The notes under the pieces were generated by a model. It was given only the letters and a program-made list of their open reading frames with translations, ran no database searches and was not told the DNA's origin. Below are positions 31,357-40,106 of a DNA stretch of 64,000 nucleotides, piece by piece. Origin of the DNA: an uncultured Ruminococcus sp. (lineage in GTDB: Bacteria > Bacillota > Clostridia > Oscillospirales > Ruminococcaceae); contig CADCFQ010000015.1 of the NCBI GenBank assembly GCA_902800795.1, positions 1 through 64,000 of the forward strand. Reading direction: 5' to 3'. Numbering within the stretch: the stretch's first letter is position 1; the number at the start of each line of letters is the position of its first letter. Both the position numbers and the translations under genes were made by a program.

Positions 31357-31703
31357 TGGAGATGAGGAGAATCGAACTCCTGTCCGAAAACCGATCCATA
31401 CGAATTTCTACGAGTGTAGTCAGTTATAAAGCTCTCCCTTGCGGCAGGCAAACTGACAGGCCTGTTCGCTCGGCAGACTGTAATACATCAACAGGTCACA
31501 GTCATCGCCCGCTGACGTTCACCACTGGTCGACGCCTTATCCCGAGCCGTGGTCCTCTCAGGCAAGACGAGCGCTGACTTAAGCAGCTGCTAAAGCAAAA
31601 TTATCGTTGTCGTCTAATTTTAAAACGTGCGCCGTTTAAAGAGGCTGCGCACCTCTACTCGCTTATCATACTTCATGATCCCCGTCGAAACCATTGCATC
31701 CCC
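31357..31703 (-). ncRNA. ssrA: Transfer-messenger RNA
   Basis: The 5' end GGGGATG (31703) pairs with CATCTCC before the 3' CCA (31357). The T-arm reads GGAGTTCGATTCTCC. The tag frame follows TAGAC and codes DNDNFALAAA and a TAA (around 31590), so stalled proteins would get A-DNDNFALAAA, close to the usual ...NFALAA type. Pseudoknot-like GC stems fill the rest. About 347 nt is a normal length. smpB lies directly upstream. A -10 (TTATAA, 31714-31709) is correctly placed for a start at 31703, but no -35 is visible. Confidence 0.95.
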
Positions 31704-31930
31704 GTTTTTTATAACTCCCCCACCCCGACCGGTTGGGTGCGGGCTGGTAAAGAGCTGCCGCCCTCCCCGGAGTGGAGGGGGTAAGCTTCGACGAAACTTT
31801 TCATTTTGTGACACTGCGTGAACCTTGGAAAAGAGCTGAATTTGTCCGTTACACAGCTTAGTCGTTAGATCCGCCAGAGGCAAAGTCCGTACTATCGGCT
31901 ATGATACTAGGTGACTTCCCTTTTTCCGGC
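31704..31930. other. Spacer between ssrA and smpB with a GC-rich repeat
   Basis: No gene. At 31716-31786 lies GC-rich sequence ending GCCCTCCCCGGAGTGGAGGG, nearly matching the minus strand at 46455-46490. CCGCCAGAGGCAAAG at 31870-31884 recurs at 46429-46443. These are interspersed repeats. Confidence 0.6.
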
Positions 31931-32401
31931 CTATGAGTTATTCGACTTCAAAGCTCTCTCAATATCTCTCTGAGCGGCCTTGTTGGCCATATCCTGACGT
32001 TTGTCGTGAAGCTTCTTACCCTTGCACACTCCCAGAGCCAGCTTCACTCTACTGCCCCTGAAATAAAGCGACAGCGGTATCAGCGTGAGGCCTTCCTGCT
32101 TTACGCTTCCCAGAAGTCTCATTATCTCCCTCTTGTGCAGAAGCAGACGCCTTTCACGTCTCGGGTCCTTGTTGAAGATGTTTCCGTGCTCATAAGGCGA
32201 TATGTGCATTCCCTTGACCCACATCTCACCGTTCTCGACAGCGCACCAGCTGTCCTTCAGATTGACACCGCCGGCCCTGATAGACTTGACCTCAGTTCCC
32301 ACAAGCTCTATCCCGCACTCGATCTCCTCCAGCACGAAATAGTCGTGTCTTGCTTTTCTGTTATCCGCTATCTGCTTGGTGCCCTTCTTATCTATGCTCA
32401 C
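31931..32401 (-). CDS. smpB: SsrA-binding protein
   Basis: A 156-residue SmpB of normal length. It contains [20 protein letters not shown], the [17 protein letters not shown] strand, and the basic tail [20 protein letters not shown]. It binds tmRNA and brings it to stalled ribosomes for trans-translation. GGGGGAGG is 8 bases before a GTG at 32401, which I choose; GTG 32407 and TTG 32419 are too close to or upstream of the ribosome site. The tmRNA gene follows on the same strand. Confidence 0.95.
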   Translation of the reverse strand: MSIDKKGTKQIADNRKARHDYFVLEEIECGIELVGTEVKSIRAGGVNLKDSWCAVENGEMWVKGMHISPYEHGNIFNKDPRRERRLLLHKREIMRLLGSVKQEGLTLIPLSLYFRGSRVKLALGVCKGKKLHDKRQDMANKAAQRDIERALKSNNS

Positions 32402-32503
32402 GTTCACCGCCTCCCCCAACGCCGGTACTATAGTATATCACAAAAAGAGCGGCTTGTCAAGAGCCGCCCTTTGTCTGAATGTACATATTATTGTACTGTT
32501 TTG

Positions 32504-33415
32504 TCAATCCTTCTTCATAGTCTTCACAAGAACAGCCTTCTGTGCGTGGAGACGGTTCTCCGCCTCCTCGAAGATCTCCTTTGCGTGAGCCTCGAACACC
32601 TTTTCGGTGATCTCCTCCTCACGGTGTGCAGGCAGACAGTGCTGAACCATAGCGTCGGGCTTAGCAGCAGCCATTATCTCGTCGTTTATCTGATATCCTG
32701 CAAAAGCTATCTTTCTCTTCTCTGTCTCGGCCTCTTCGCCCATAGATGTCCAAACATCGGTAAACAGGACATCGGCATCCTTTGCAGCCTCGAGAGGAAC
32801 ATTTGTCATCGAGAACTTTTCGCCGTACTTAGCTGCAAACTCCAGGACCTCAGCGTCAGGCTGATAGTCATCAGGACAAGCGATGCTTACATCCATGCCC
32901 ACTTTAAGGCCGCCCACGATGAGAGAATTAGCCATGTTGTTTCCGTCGCCTATGTAGCACATTTTCAGATCCTTGAAGGTGCCCTTGAACTCACGGATAG
33001 TCATAAGGTCAGCCAGCACCTGGCAGGGGTGGCAGAAATCAGTAAGGCCGTTGATTATCGGGATAGAGCCGAACTTTGCAAGATCCTCAACTTCCTTCTG
33101 CTCGAAGGTACGGATCATGATACCGTCAAGATAGCGTGAAAGGACCCTTGCTGTGTCCTGAACAGGCTCACCACGGCCGATCTGAAGGTCACGGTTCGAG
33201 AGGAACAGCGCCTGACCGCCGAGCTGATACATACCTGTCTCAAAGCTTACACGGGTACGGGTCGAGGACTTCTGGAATATCATTCCCAGAGTCTGTCCCT
33301 TGAGGATGTGGTGGGTTATACCGTTTTTATTTTCATACTTGAGCTGGTCTGCGAGATTGAGGATCTCCATGATCTCCTCTGTGGAAAGGTCGAGCATTTT
33401 GAGTAAATGTTTCAT
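32504..33415 (-). CDS. argF: Ornithine carbamoyltransferase
   Basis: A 303-residue enzyme that makes citrulline from ornithine and carbamoyl phosphate. The carbamoyl-phosphate motif is SSTRTRVSFE (about residues 50-59), followed by DFCHPCQ (about 126-132) and the ornithine-binding HCLPAHR (about 265-271). AAGGAGAA precedes the ATG. It is the last gene of the arginine operon, 12 bp after argD. A catabolic role is unlikely because the biosynthetic genes surround it. Confidence 0.96.
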   Translation of the reverse strand: MKHLLKMLDLSTEEIMEILNLADQLKYENKNGITHHILKGQTLGMIFQKSSTRTRVSFETGMYQLGGQALFLSNRDLQIGRGEPVQDTARVLSRYLDGIMIRTFEQKEVEDLAKFGSIPIINGLTDFCHPCQVLADLMTIREFKGTFKDLKMCYIGDGNNMANSLIVGGLKVGMDVSIACPDDYQPDAEVLEFAAKYGEKFSMTNVPLEAAKDADVLFTDVWTSMGEEAETEKRKIAFAGYQINDEIMAAAKPDAMVQHCLPAHREEEITEKVFEAHAKEIFEEAENRLHAQKAVLVKTMKKD

Positions 33416-33427
33416 TGTTGTTCTCCT

Positions 33428-34618
33428 TTATTCTGAAAGTATTTTTTCAAGGATCGCAAGACCCTTGTCTATCTCTTCATAGGTTATATTGAGCGGCGGC
33501 AGGAGCCTTAGCTTTTCCTTGGCTGTAAGCGTGAGCAGGCCGTTGTCAAGGCAGGCCTTGCATACATCCGCCGACTTCTTGGTTTTTAGCTGTATACCTA
33601 TCATCAGACCTGTGCCGGTCACATTCTCCACCTCATCAAAAGCCATGAGCTTCTGATAGAAGTAGTAGCCCTTCTGACAAACATCATCGAGGAAGCCGTC
33701 AGCAAGCACTGTCTCAAGCACAGCAAGTCCGCCTGCGCAGGCGATCGGGTTTCCGCCGAAGGTGGAGCCGTGAGTTCCCTTTGTGAGCACTCCGCTTGTT
33801 TTCTCATTGGCAAGGCAGGCACCTATCGGGATGCCGCCTGCAAGCCCCTTCGCAAGGGTGGTAATATCGGGCTTTACGCCAAAAAGCTGTGAGGTGAGCA
33901 GAGCTCCCGTTCTTCCAACGCCCGTCTGGACCTCGTCGGCTATGGTAAGGATATCGTTCTTTGCGCACTCCTCGAAGATAGCCTCAACAAACTCCTTCTC
34001 CAGAGAAACGACGCCGCCCTCCCCCTGAACGAACTCGAACATTACAGCGCAGACCTTGCCTTCGTTTTCAGCAAGAACACGCTTTAGGTCTTCAATGTCG
34101 TTGGCCTTTGCGTTCACAAAGCCCGGAACAAAGGGGAAGAAATAGTTATGGAAAACATCCTGTCCTGTTGCGGAAAGGGTCGCCATAGTTCTTCCGTGGA
34201 AGCTGTTGACAAGGGTAACGATAATGTTGCGTTCGGCATCCTTGCCGTACTTGTCAAAGCTGTATTTTCTTGCAATCTTTATAGCACACTCATTGGCCTC
34301 GGCGCCGCTGTTGCCAAAGAATATCTTATCATAGCCTGTGGACTCACAAAGCTTTGCGGCAAAGTCCGCCTGCACCTTTGTGTAGTAGTAGTTCGATGTG
34401 TGCTGAACAGCGTGAGCCTGGGCACATACGGCCTCGACCCACTTGTCATTACAGTAGCCAAGGCTGTTGGTGCCGATACCCGAACCGAAATCTATGTAGG
34501 TCTTTCCGTTCTCGTCCTCGGCAGTCCTGCCCTCGCCCTTATCGAGCACAAGATCGAAACGTCCGTAGGACGCCATAACGTGCTCATTAAATTTCTCTAT
34601 CGTATTCATTCTATTCAC
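33428..34618 (-). CDS. argD: Acetylornithine aminotransferase
   Basis: A 396-residue class III PLP aminotransferase. It has FGNSGAEANECAIKIAR (PLP phosphate binding, about residues 100-116), DEVQTGVGRTG with the PLP Asp, and TTLAKGLAGGIPIGA with the Schiff-base Lys (about residue 251). It converts N-acetylglutamate semialdehyde to N-acetylornithine. Its start overlaps the stop of the upstream membrane protein gene by 8 bases. Length and motifs are normal. Confidence 0.96.
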   Translation of the reverse strand: MNRMNTIEKFNEHVMASYGRFDLVLDKGEGRTAEDENGKTYIDFGSGIGTNSLGYCNDKWVEAVCAQAHAVQHTSNYYYTKVQADFAAKLCESTGYDKIFFGNSGAEANECAIKIARKYSFDKYGKDAERNIIVTLVNSFHGRTMATLSATGQDVFHNYFFPFVPGFVNAKANDIEDLKRVLAENEGKVCAVMFEFVQGEGGVVSLEKEFVEAIFEECAKNDILTIADEVQTGVGRTGALLTSQLFGVKPDITTLAKGLAGGIPIGACLANEKTSGVLTKGTHGSTFGGNPIACAGGLAVLETVLADGFLDDVCQKGYYFYQKLMAFDEVENVTGTGLMIGIQLKTKKSADVCKACLDNGLLTLTAKEKLRLLPPLNITYEEIDKGLAILEKILSE

Positions 34619-35171
34619 TTTCCTCCATATTATCCATACGCTCCTGCACCTGAACGTCCTTTAAGAACATTCCGCAGGGGTATCTTTTGAACAGCTCCAC
34701 CATCCGCTGCTCCTCGGCAGGCGAAAAGCCGCTTTTCTTCACTGTGAAATTCTGCTCGCCGGCTCTTATCTGATAGCTGCTGCCTGTGTCGTTTATCCTG
34801 GATACGTCCTCATATCTGACATTCGTCTTCTCGCCGTCTTTTTCGGCTGTGAAGCCTTCCTCGTAAAAGTCGTATCTCCAAAAATACTTCTCGCCGGTAA
34901 CGTGAGTGTCCTGCTTGCTGATCTCGCCCATAGATATGAGCTTTACACGCAGCACAGTAGTTATAAGAGTAAGGCCGAAGCCGATAAGGACGGATATCCA
35001 CCATTTAAGGTCGGTGCCTGCCAGCAGAGCAATGAGTATGACTATGATTATCGCATAGGCCAGCATAAAGGCCTGGGCGATCTTCGAGTTCGACTCGTCA
35101 TGATCGCTGTGCATACCGTCAACGTAGAGCACCTTTTCCACTGTGGTCTCATTTGAAAACAGCTTTTCCAT
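34611..35171 (-). CDS. YcxB-like membrane protein inside the arginine operon
   Basis: A 186-residue protein with two adjacent membrane segments (about residues 33-75) and a C-terminal domain: YDFYEEGFTAEKDGEKTNVR, then YEDVSRINDTGSSYQIRAG. This is the pattern of the YcxB-like C-terminal domain (Pfam PF14317), of unknown function. It lies between argB and argD, with an 8-base overlap into argD, so it is co-translated. No direct arginine role is known. Confidence 0.75.
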   Translation of the reverse strand: MEKLFSNETTVEKVLYVDGMHSDHDESNSKIAQAFMLAYAIIIVILIALLAGTDLKWWISVLIGFGLTLITTVLRVKLISMGEISKQDTHVTGEKYFWRYDFYEEGFTAEKDGEKTNVRYEDVSRINDTGSSYQIRAGEQNFTVKKSGFSPAEEQRMVELFKRYPCGMFLKDVQVQERMDNMEESE

Positions 35172-35182
35172 AGTCCCTCCTG

Positions 35183-36040
35183 TCAGTCAAACTGTGTGCC
35201 TATACCTTCGCTTGTAAGAAGCTCGATAAGTATCGAGTGGGGAACTCTGCCGTCGATGATAACGGTCTTCTTGACTCCCCTTCTTACAGCCTCGACGCAG
35301 CAGTCGATCTTAGGTATCATTCCGCCGCTGATTATCCCCGAGGCTTTAAGATGCGGCACCTCGCTGACATTAACGTGAGGTATCAGCGTTGTGTCGTCGT
35401 CCTTGTCCTGAAGAAGACCCACGATGTCAGTCATAAGAACAAGGTTCTCGGCTCTAAGGCAGGACGCTATCCTTGCTGCCGCTGTGTCGGCATTGATATT
35501 GTAGGGCTGACCGTCAGAGCCTATACCTACCGTTGCGATTATCGGCACATAGCCGTTGTTGAGAGCGTCGATGATAGGCTTTGTGGTTATCTTCTTTATC
35601 TCTCCCACATAGCCGTAATCCGTCTCGGTGTCATATTTCTGAGCAAGGATCATCTCGCCGTCACAGCCGCAAAGGCCCAGCGCCTTTCCGCCGTGGAGAG
35701 TAAGTGCGCTGACAAGCTCCTTGTTCACCTTGCCGCAAAGCACCATCTTGACGATATCCATAGTCTCGGCATCAGTGTATCTCAGGCCGTTTATAAACCT
35801 GCTCTGGATGCCCACTCTTTTGAGCATCGAATTTATCTCTGGACCTCCGCCGTGGACAAGCACGACCCTGATGCCGACCTCGCTGAGCAGAACGATGTCG
35901 CTCATAACGGCTTCCTTCAGTTCGTCATTGGTCATTGCGTTGCCGCCGTATTTGATAACGACCACCTTGTCGTGATACTTCTGGATATACGGCAGCGCAT
36001 CTATAAGTATCTGGCTGCGTATGTTGTTTGCAAACTTCAT
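35183..36040 (-). CDS. argB: Acetylglutamate kinase
   Basis: A 285-residue amino-acid kinase. It has VVIKYGGNAM (about residues 27-36), VLVHGGGPEIN (about 60-70), FINGLRYTD, and the ATP-site stretch NINADTAAARIASCL. It phosphorylates N-acetylglutamate in the second step. The N-terminal helix IRSQILIDALPYIQKY is of the kind involved in arginine-sensitive hexamers, so feedback inhibition is possible. It follows argJ after 42 bp. Confidence 0.96.
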   Translation of the reverse strand: MKFANNIRSQILIDALPYIQKYHDKVVVIKYGGNAMTNDELKEAVMSDIVLLSEVGIRVVLVHGGGPEINSMLKRVGIQSRFINGLRYTDAETMDIVKMVLCGKVNKELVSALTLHGGKALGLCGCDGEMILAQKYDTETDYGYVGEIKKITTKPIIDALNNGYVPIIATVGIGSDGQPYNINADTAAARIASCLRAENLVLMTDIVGLLQDKDDDTTLIPHVNVSEVPHLKASGIISGGMIPKIDCCVEAVRRGVKKTVIIDGRVPHSILIELLTSEGIGTQFD

Positions 36041-36082
36041 TTTACTTACCCTCTTATCCTTACTTCTTGCTGATCTGTTGTA

Positions 36083-37378
36083 TCAGCTTCTGTAGTCACC
36101 GTTTATTTTTACATAATCATAGGTCAGATCACAGCCCCAGGCAGTAGCTTCGGCATCTCCCTGATGCAGTTCGCACAGGATAGTGATCTCATCCTCTGAA
36201 AGGATCTCCTTGGCCTTGTCCTCATCGAATTTAAGTCCTAGGCCGTTTTCGCACACCAGTATCTTTCCGGCTCTTGAAATATAATATACATCAGCCTTTG
36301 TAACATCGCAGTCCGTCTCGGCATAGCCCATAGCGCACATTATACGTCCGCAGTTAGCATCGGCGCCGTACATAGCGCATTTAACAAGCGGCGATCGGAT
36401 AACGCTCTTGGCGATTATTATCGCTGTATCAAGGTCGGGAGCGCCTTTGACCTTACACTCAACGAGCCTGCTTGCGCCCTCGCCGTCCTTGGCGAGCATC
36501 CTTGTGAGATTAGCCATCACCTGATAGAGCGCCGCCTTGAAGGTCTCGTAGTCCTCGCCCTCTGCCTTTATCTCTGCGTTTTCAGCAAGGCCGTTTGACA
36601 TCAGCATACAGGTATCGTTTGTAGACTGATCGCCGTCAACAGAAAGGCAGTTGTAGGTCACCTTTACCACATCGCTGAGAGCCTTCCTGAGCATCTCCAC
36701 AGATACGGCACAGTCAGTAGTGATGAAGTTGAGAGTCGTGGCCATATTCGGGTGTATCATACCGCTTCCCTTTGCCATACCTCCGAGCCTGCATTCCCTG
36801 CCGCCGGCTGTGAATGTCACAGCGTACTCCTTCTTGACGGTATCAGTAGTCATTATAGCGGTAGCCGCCTCGACGTTTCCGGTGTATGAAAGGCTCTCAT
36901 AGAGAGGATCTATCGCTTTCTTTATGGGCTCGAGGGGCAGCACCTGTCCGATAACACCGGTGCTTGCAACAATGACCAGGTCAGGAGCTATACCCAGCTT
37001 CTCGGCTGTGAGCTCACACATAGCTACAGCTTTTTCTTCGCCGTCCCCGTTACAGGTATTAGCGTTTCCGGAATTGACGATCACAGCCTTTGACTTTCCG
37101 CCGTTAGCCGCAAGGTTTCTCTTGGTCACGATGACAGGTGCGCCCTTTACCTTGTTAGAGGTATAAACGCCTGCTGTATTGCAGACCGTATCGGAGACCA
37201 CAAGCGCTATATCGTTTTTCTTTCCGGGCACAAGGCTCTCATTTCCGTCGAGGCCGGTCTGCATGAACGCCTTTATCCCGCAGTAGTATCCGCTTGCCTT
37301 GAAACCCCTGGCGGCACACACACCGCCCTCGATGTATTCAAAGCTGCCGTACTCTTCCTTATTTATCTCTTTTTCCAT
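36083..37378 (-). CDS. argJ: Bifunctional ornithine acetyltransferase/N-acetylglutamate synthase
   Basis: A 431-residue ArgJ. The self-cleavage site is MAKGSGMIHPNMATTLNF (about residues 200-217), with cleavage expected before the Thr after Ala. IVNSGNANTCNG is another conserved stretch. It recycles the acetyl group from N-acetylornithine to glutamate, and may also use acetyl-CoA. An acetyl cycle fits the absence of argA or argE here. AAGGTGAT precedes the ATG. It follows the GH3 gene closely (9 bp). Confidence 0.96.
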   Translation of the reverse strand: MEKEINKEEYGSFEYIEGGVCAARGFKASGYYCGIKAFMQTGLDGNESLVPGKKNDIALVVSDTVCNTAGVYTSNKVKGAPVIVTKRNLAANGGKSKAVIVNSGNANTCNGDGEEKAVAMCELTAEKLGIAPDLVIVASTGVIGQVLPLEPIKKAIDPLYESLSYTGNVEAATAIMTTDTVKKEYAVTFTAGGRECRLGGMAKGSGMIHPNMATTLNFITTDCAVSVEMLRKALSDVVKVTYNCLSVDGDQSTNDTCMLMSNGLAENAEIKAEGEDYETFKAALYQVMANLTRMLAKDGEGASRLVECKVKGAPDLDTAIIIAKSVIRSPLVKCAMYGADANCGRIMCAMGYAETDCDVTKADVYYISRAGKILVCENGLGLKFDEDKAKEILSEDEITILCELHQGDAEATAWGCDLTYDYVKINGDYRS

Positions 37379-37387
37379 ATTATCACC

Positions 37388-38701
37388 TTATATAAGTCCG
37401 TACTTTTCTTTAAGTGTGAGTATCCTGCCTACGCTCTCGTCAAGTCTCTCGGCGCTGATGTCGCCGCTGTTGACAGCCGCAAGCACCGCATCGTAAGTGT
37501 CCACAAACAGTGAAGGCATGAGTATCAGGTCTGCGCCTGCCTCAATAACCTTAACGGCAGAATCCTCTATCTTATAATTCTCTTCTATCGCACCCATAGC
37601 AAGGGCATCTGTTATAACAACACCGTTATAGCCCATCTCGCCTCTCAGCTTGTCGGTTATCATCACCTTAGAGAGTGAAGCCGGCAGGCCGTCATCGCTG
37701 ACATTTGGCATTGTTATATGGGCTACCATTACCATATCGGTCTTGTCAAGATTATCCGCAAAGGGTATCAGCTCCTCATCAAGAAGCTCGTCCCAGGTCT
37801 TTTCCACAGAGACAAAACCATCATGAGTGTCCTCGCTGGTGTCGCCGTGTCCGGGGAAATGTTTAAGACATGTCATAACGCCCTTGGAATGGAAGCCGTC
37901 TATGCAGGCGGAGACCATGGAGCTTACCGTTGCCGCATCCTTGCCGAAGGCTCTGTCGCCTATGACCGTATTGTCGGAGTTCGAGTAGATATCCGCAACG
38001 GGAGCAAGGTCAAGGTTGAGACCGAACTCGGAAAGATAAGTTCCGATAGTCTCGCCCACCTCTTTTGCCTTGTCGGTGTCGCCGCTCTCGCCTATCTCAA
38101 GCATACTGTCAAAGGTAGGAACGTCGATAGCTGTGGAATCAGATATCCTTGCCACCGAGCCGCCCTCTTCGTCAGCTGTGATGAACAGCGGATACTTAGC
38201 GGCCGCCTGAAGGTCAGCACTAAGCTTTGTGAGCTGCTCCTCGTCCTTGACGTTCTTCGGGCTGTAGAAAACGCCGCCCACAGGATATTTCCCGAGCATG
38301 GCCTTCATATCGTCATCCACCCAGGTAACGCCTATATCCACAGGCTTGTCCTCTTCAAGGACATCGACTCTTATAACAAACAGCTGTGCCACCTTTTCCT
38401 CGGTGCTCATCTCGCTTAGTACCTTTGTCACCTTTTCGCTGAGGCCGCTGTCTGCCGCAGGCTCTGTCCGGTCTGCGCTGCTTTCATCAACAGCAGTACT
38501 GTCAGATGAGCTGTCAGGAGTCTCTTCGCTGTCAGGCTCCGGATCCTGCGCCGTTCTTTCGGTGGAGATCCCGGAATTCTGGGATTTATAAAGGGGGCCG
38601 TCATCATCGACCTTCTGATCCGCTATCTGACATCCCGAAAGAGCAGCCGAAGCCGCCAGAGCGAATGCCAGAAGTCTAAGTCTCTTGTCAGACAGTCTCA
38701 T
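37388..38701 (-). CDS. GH3 beta-N-acetylhexosaminidase-like lipoprotein
   Basis: A 437-residue protein with a signal peptide and lipobox (ALSGC, Cys about residue 24), then an Asp/Ser/Glu-rich linker of about 70 residues. The GH3 N-domain has the NagZ signature KHFPGHGDTSEDTH (about residues 278-291) and ends with MGYNGVVITDALAMGA, where Asp acts as nucleophile. Family knowledge: such single-domain GH3 enzymes release GlcNAc from peptidoglycan fragments. The linker suggests action outside the membrane. Its stop and start overlap or abut argJ and argC, so it belongs to the arginine operon. Confidence 0.9.
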   Translation of the reverse strand: MRLSDKRLRLLAFALAASAALSGCQIADQKVDDDGPLYKSQNSGISTERTAQDPEPDSEETPDSSSDSTAVDESSADRTEPAADSGLSEKVTKVLSEMSTEEKVAQLFVIRVDVLEEDKPVDIGVTWVDDDMKAMLGKYPVGGVFYSPKNVKDEEQLTKLSADLQAAAKYPLFITADEEGGSVARISDSTAIDVPTFDSMLEIGESGDTDKAKEVGETIGTYLSEFGLNLDLAPVADIYSNSDNTVIGDRAFGKDAATVSSMVSACIDGFHSKGVMTCLKHFPGHGDTSEDTHDGFVSVEKTWDELLDEELIPFADNLDKTDMVMVAHITMPNVSDDGLPASLSKVMITDKLRGEMGYNGVVITDALAMGAIEENYKIEDSAVKVIEAGADLILMPSLFVDTYDAVLAAVNSGDISAERLDESVGRILTLKEKYGLI

Positions 38702-39648
38702 TATTCCAGTCCTTTCCTTTCATCTATACCAAGCATTATATTCATATTCTGTATAGCGGCACCCGAAGCGCCCTTGCCGAGATTGTCAAGTCTCGACATA
38801 AGAAGTATCCTGTCATCATTTCCACAGACAAACAGCTGCATATCATTGGTGCCTGTCAGGGTGTTTGCTGCGATAAAGCCGTCAGCCAGAGTCTCTGCTC
38901 CACCAAGCTCCATGACCTTTACAAAATGCTCGCCGGCATAATGCTCGCTTAAGATCTCGTGGATATCCTTGGGAGTATAATTCTTTGTCAGGCATCTTGA
39001 AATGAGCGGCACCGAGACCACCATTCCTGCATAGTAATCATCAACGATGGGATTAAACATCGGTGTATATTTAAGACCGCAGATCTTCTGCATCTCGGGC
39101 AGGTGCTTATGCGCCTGTGTGAGAGCGTACTGTCTGGGAGAATTCATCTCAAAGGTCTTCTCGTCGCTTTCCATAACAGCTATCATCTTCTTGCCTGCTC
39201 CGCTGTAGCCGGATACCGCATGGGCTGTAAGAGGATAATCCTCGGGGAGCACACCGGCCTGAACAAGAGGATAAACCAGAGATATGAAGCCGCTGGCATA
39301 ACAGCCGGGGTTGGCCACACGCTTTGAGTTTCTTATCTTCTCTCTGTGAGCTTCAGAAAGCTCGGGAAAACCGTAGTCCCAGTCCGGAGACGTTCTGTGG
39401 GCTGTGGAAGCATCGATTATCCTTGTATCGGGATCAGTGCAGAGGGCCGCCGCTTCTATGGCTGCCGCATCCGGCAGACACAGGAAGGTGATATCCGACT
39501 CGTTTATAAGTCTTGCTCTTTCGGTGCTGTCCTTTCTCTTCTCCTCGGCTATCTCAAGGATCTCAACATCGTCTCTGTCCTTGAAACGCTCAAATATCTG
39601 CAGGCCTGTTGTTCCTGCGCTTCCGTCTATAAAAACCTTTGCTTTCAA
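38701..39648 (-). CDS. argC: N-acetyl-gamma-glutamyl-phosphate reductase, short type
   Basis: A 315-residue type 2 ArgC. It begins KAKVFIDGSAGTTGLQIFER (NADP loop), contains NPGCYASGF with the catalytic Cys (about residue 114), and GYSGAGKKMI. It reduces N-acetylglutamyl phosphate to the semialdehyde. I choose the TTG at 39648 because AGGAGAG lies 8 bases upstream and type 2 enzymes start at this point; a GTG at 39675 is less well placed. It shares one base with the GH3 gene start. Confidence 0.94.
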   Translation of the reverse strand: MKAKVFIDGSAGTTGLQIFERFKDRDDVEILEIAEEKRKDSTERARLINESDITFLCLPDAAAIEAAALCTDPDTRIIDASTAHRTSPDWDYGFPELSEAHREKIRNSKRVANPGCYASGFISLVYPLVQAGVLPEDYPLTAHAVSGYSGAGKKMIAVMESDEKTFEMNSPRQYALTQAHKHLPEMQKICGLKYTPMFNPIVDDYYAGMVVSVPLISRCLTKNYTPKDIHEILSEHYAGEHFVKVMELGGAETLADGFIAANTLTGTNDMQLFVCGNDDRILLMSRLDNLGKGASGAAIQNMNIMLGIDERKGLE

Positions 39649-39677
39649 AGCGATCTCTCCTAACTCCAAGAACACCC

Positions 39678-40106
39678 TCAGTCATCAAGGATCTTCTTAT
39701 ACCTTTCTTCTTTTTTATTATTCCCGCTCTTTTTCTTCTCCTGGGGCACCGCAAACACACTTCCTATCCCGACCGAAAACAGCACACACAGCACTGTCAG
39801 CAGAATAAAGTTCGGCACAACCGCTGTCGCATCCGAAATGAACACATACTCCGCAACAGACACGCCGATCATCACAAAGGGCAGATACCACTTCACACCG
39901 AAAAGCCTGGTGTAGCGAAAACCTGTCCAGCAGGTGATAATGGGATAGATAAGCGTGAAGCACAGGATAAACGGCAGATAGAGCACCCACAGCCTTGCTG
40001 TGAAAAGCCACATAAGCGCCGTTATCCCCTGCCATATCAGAAGATAGACCGCCGCACACAATATCGGCGAGCTTTCGAGCTTAACCCTCAAGTTTCTCAC
40101 GGACAT
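39678..40106 (-). CDS. Small membrane protein in the arginine operon
   Basis: A protein of up to 142 residues with four membrane segments (from about residue 16 to 118) and a Lys/Glu-rich C-terminal tail. Its beginning overlaps the end of argH by 26 bases, and the start is uncertain: ATG at 40106 or TTG at 40091, neither with a strong ribosome site. I do not recognise the family. It lies between argH and argC on the same transcript. Confidence 0.6.
   Translation of the reverse strand: MSVRNLRVKLESSPILCAAVYLLIWQGITALMWLFTARLWVLYLPFILCFTLIYPIITCWTGFRYTRLFGVKWYLPFVMIGVSVAEYVFISDATAVVPNFILLTVLCVLFSVGIGSVFAVPQEKKKSGNNKKEERYKKILDD

Noticed and set aside
31620..31883. 87-codon minus-strand frame
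   Set aside because: It covers the 5' part of the tmRNA gene, which accounts for the conserved sequence.
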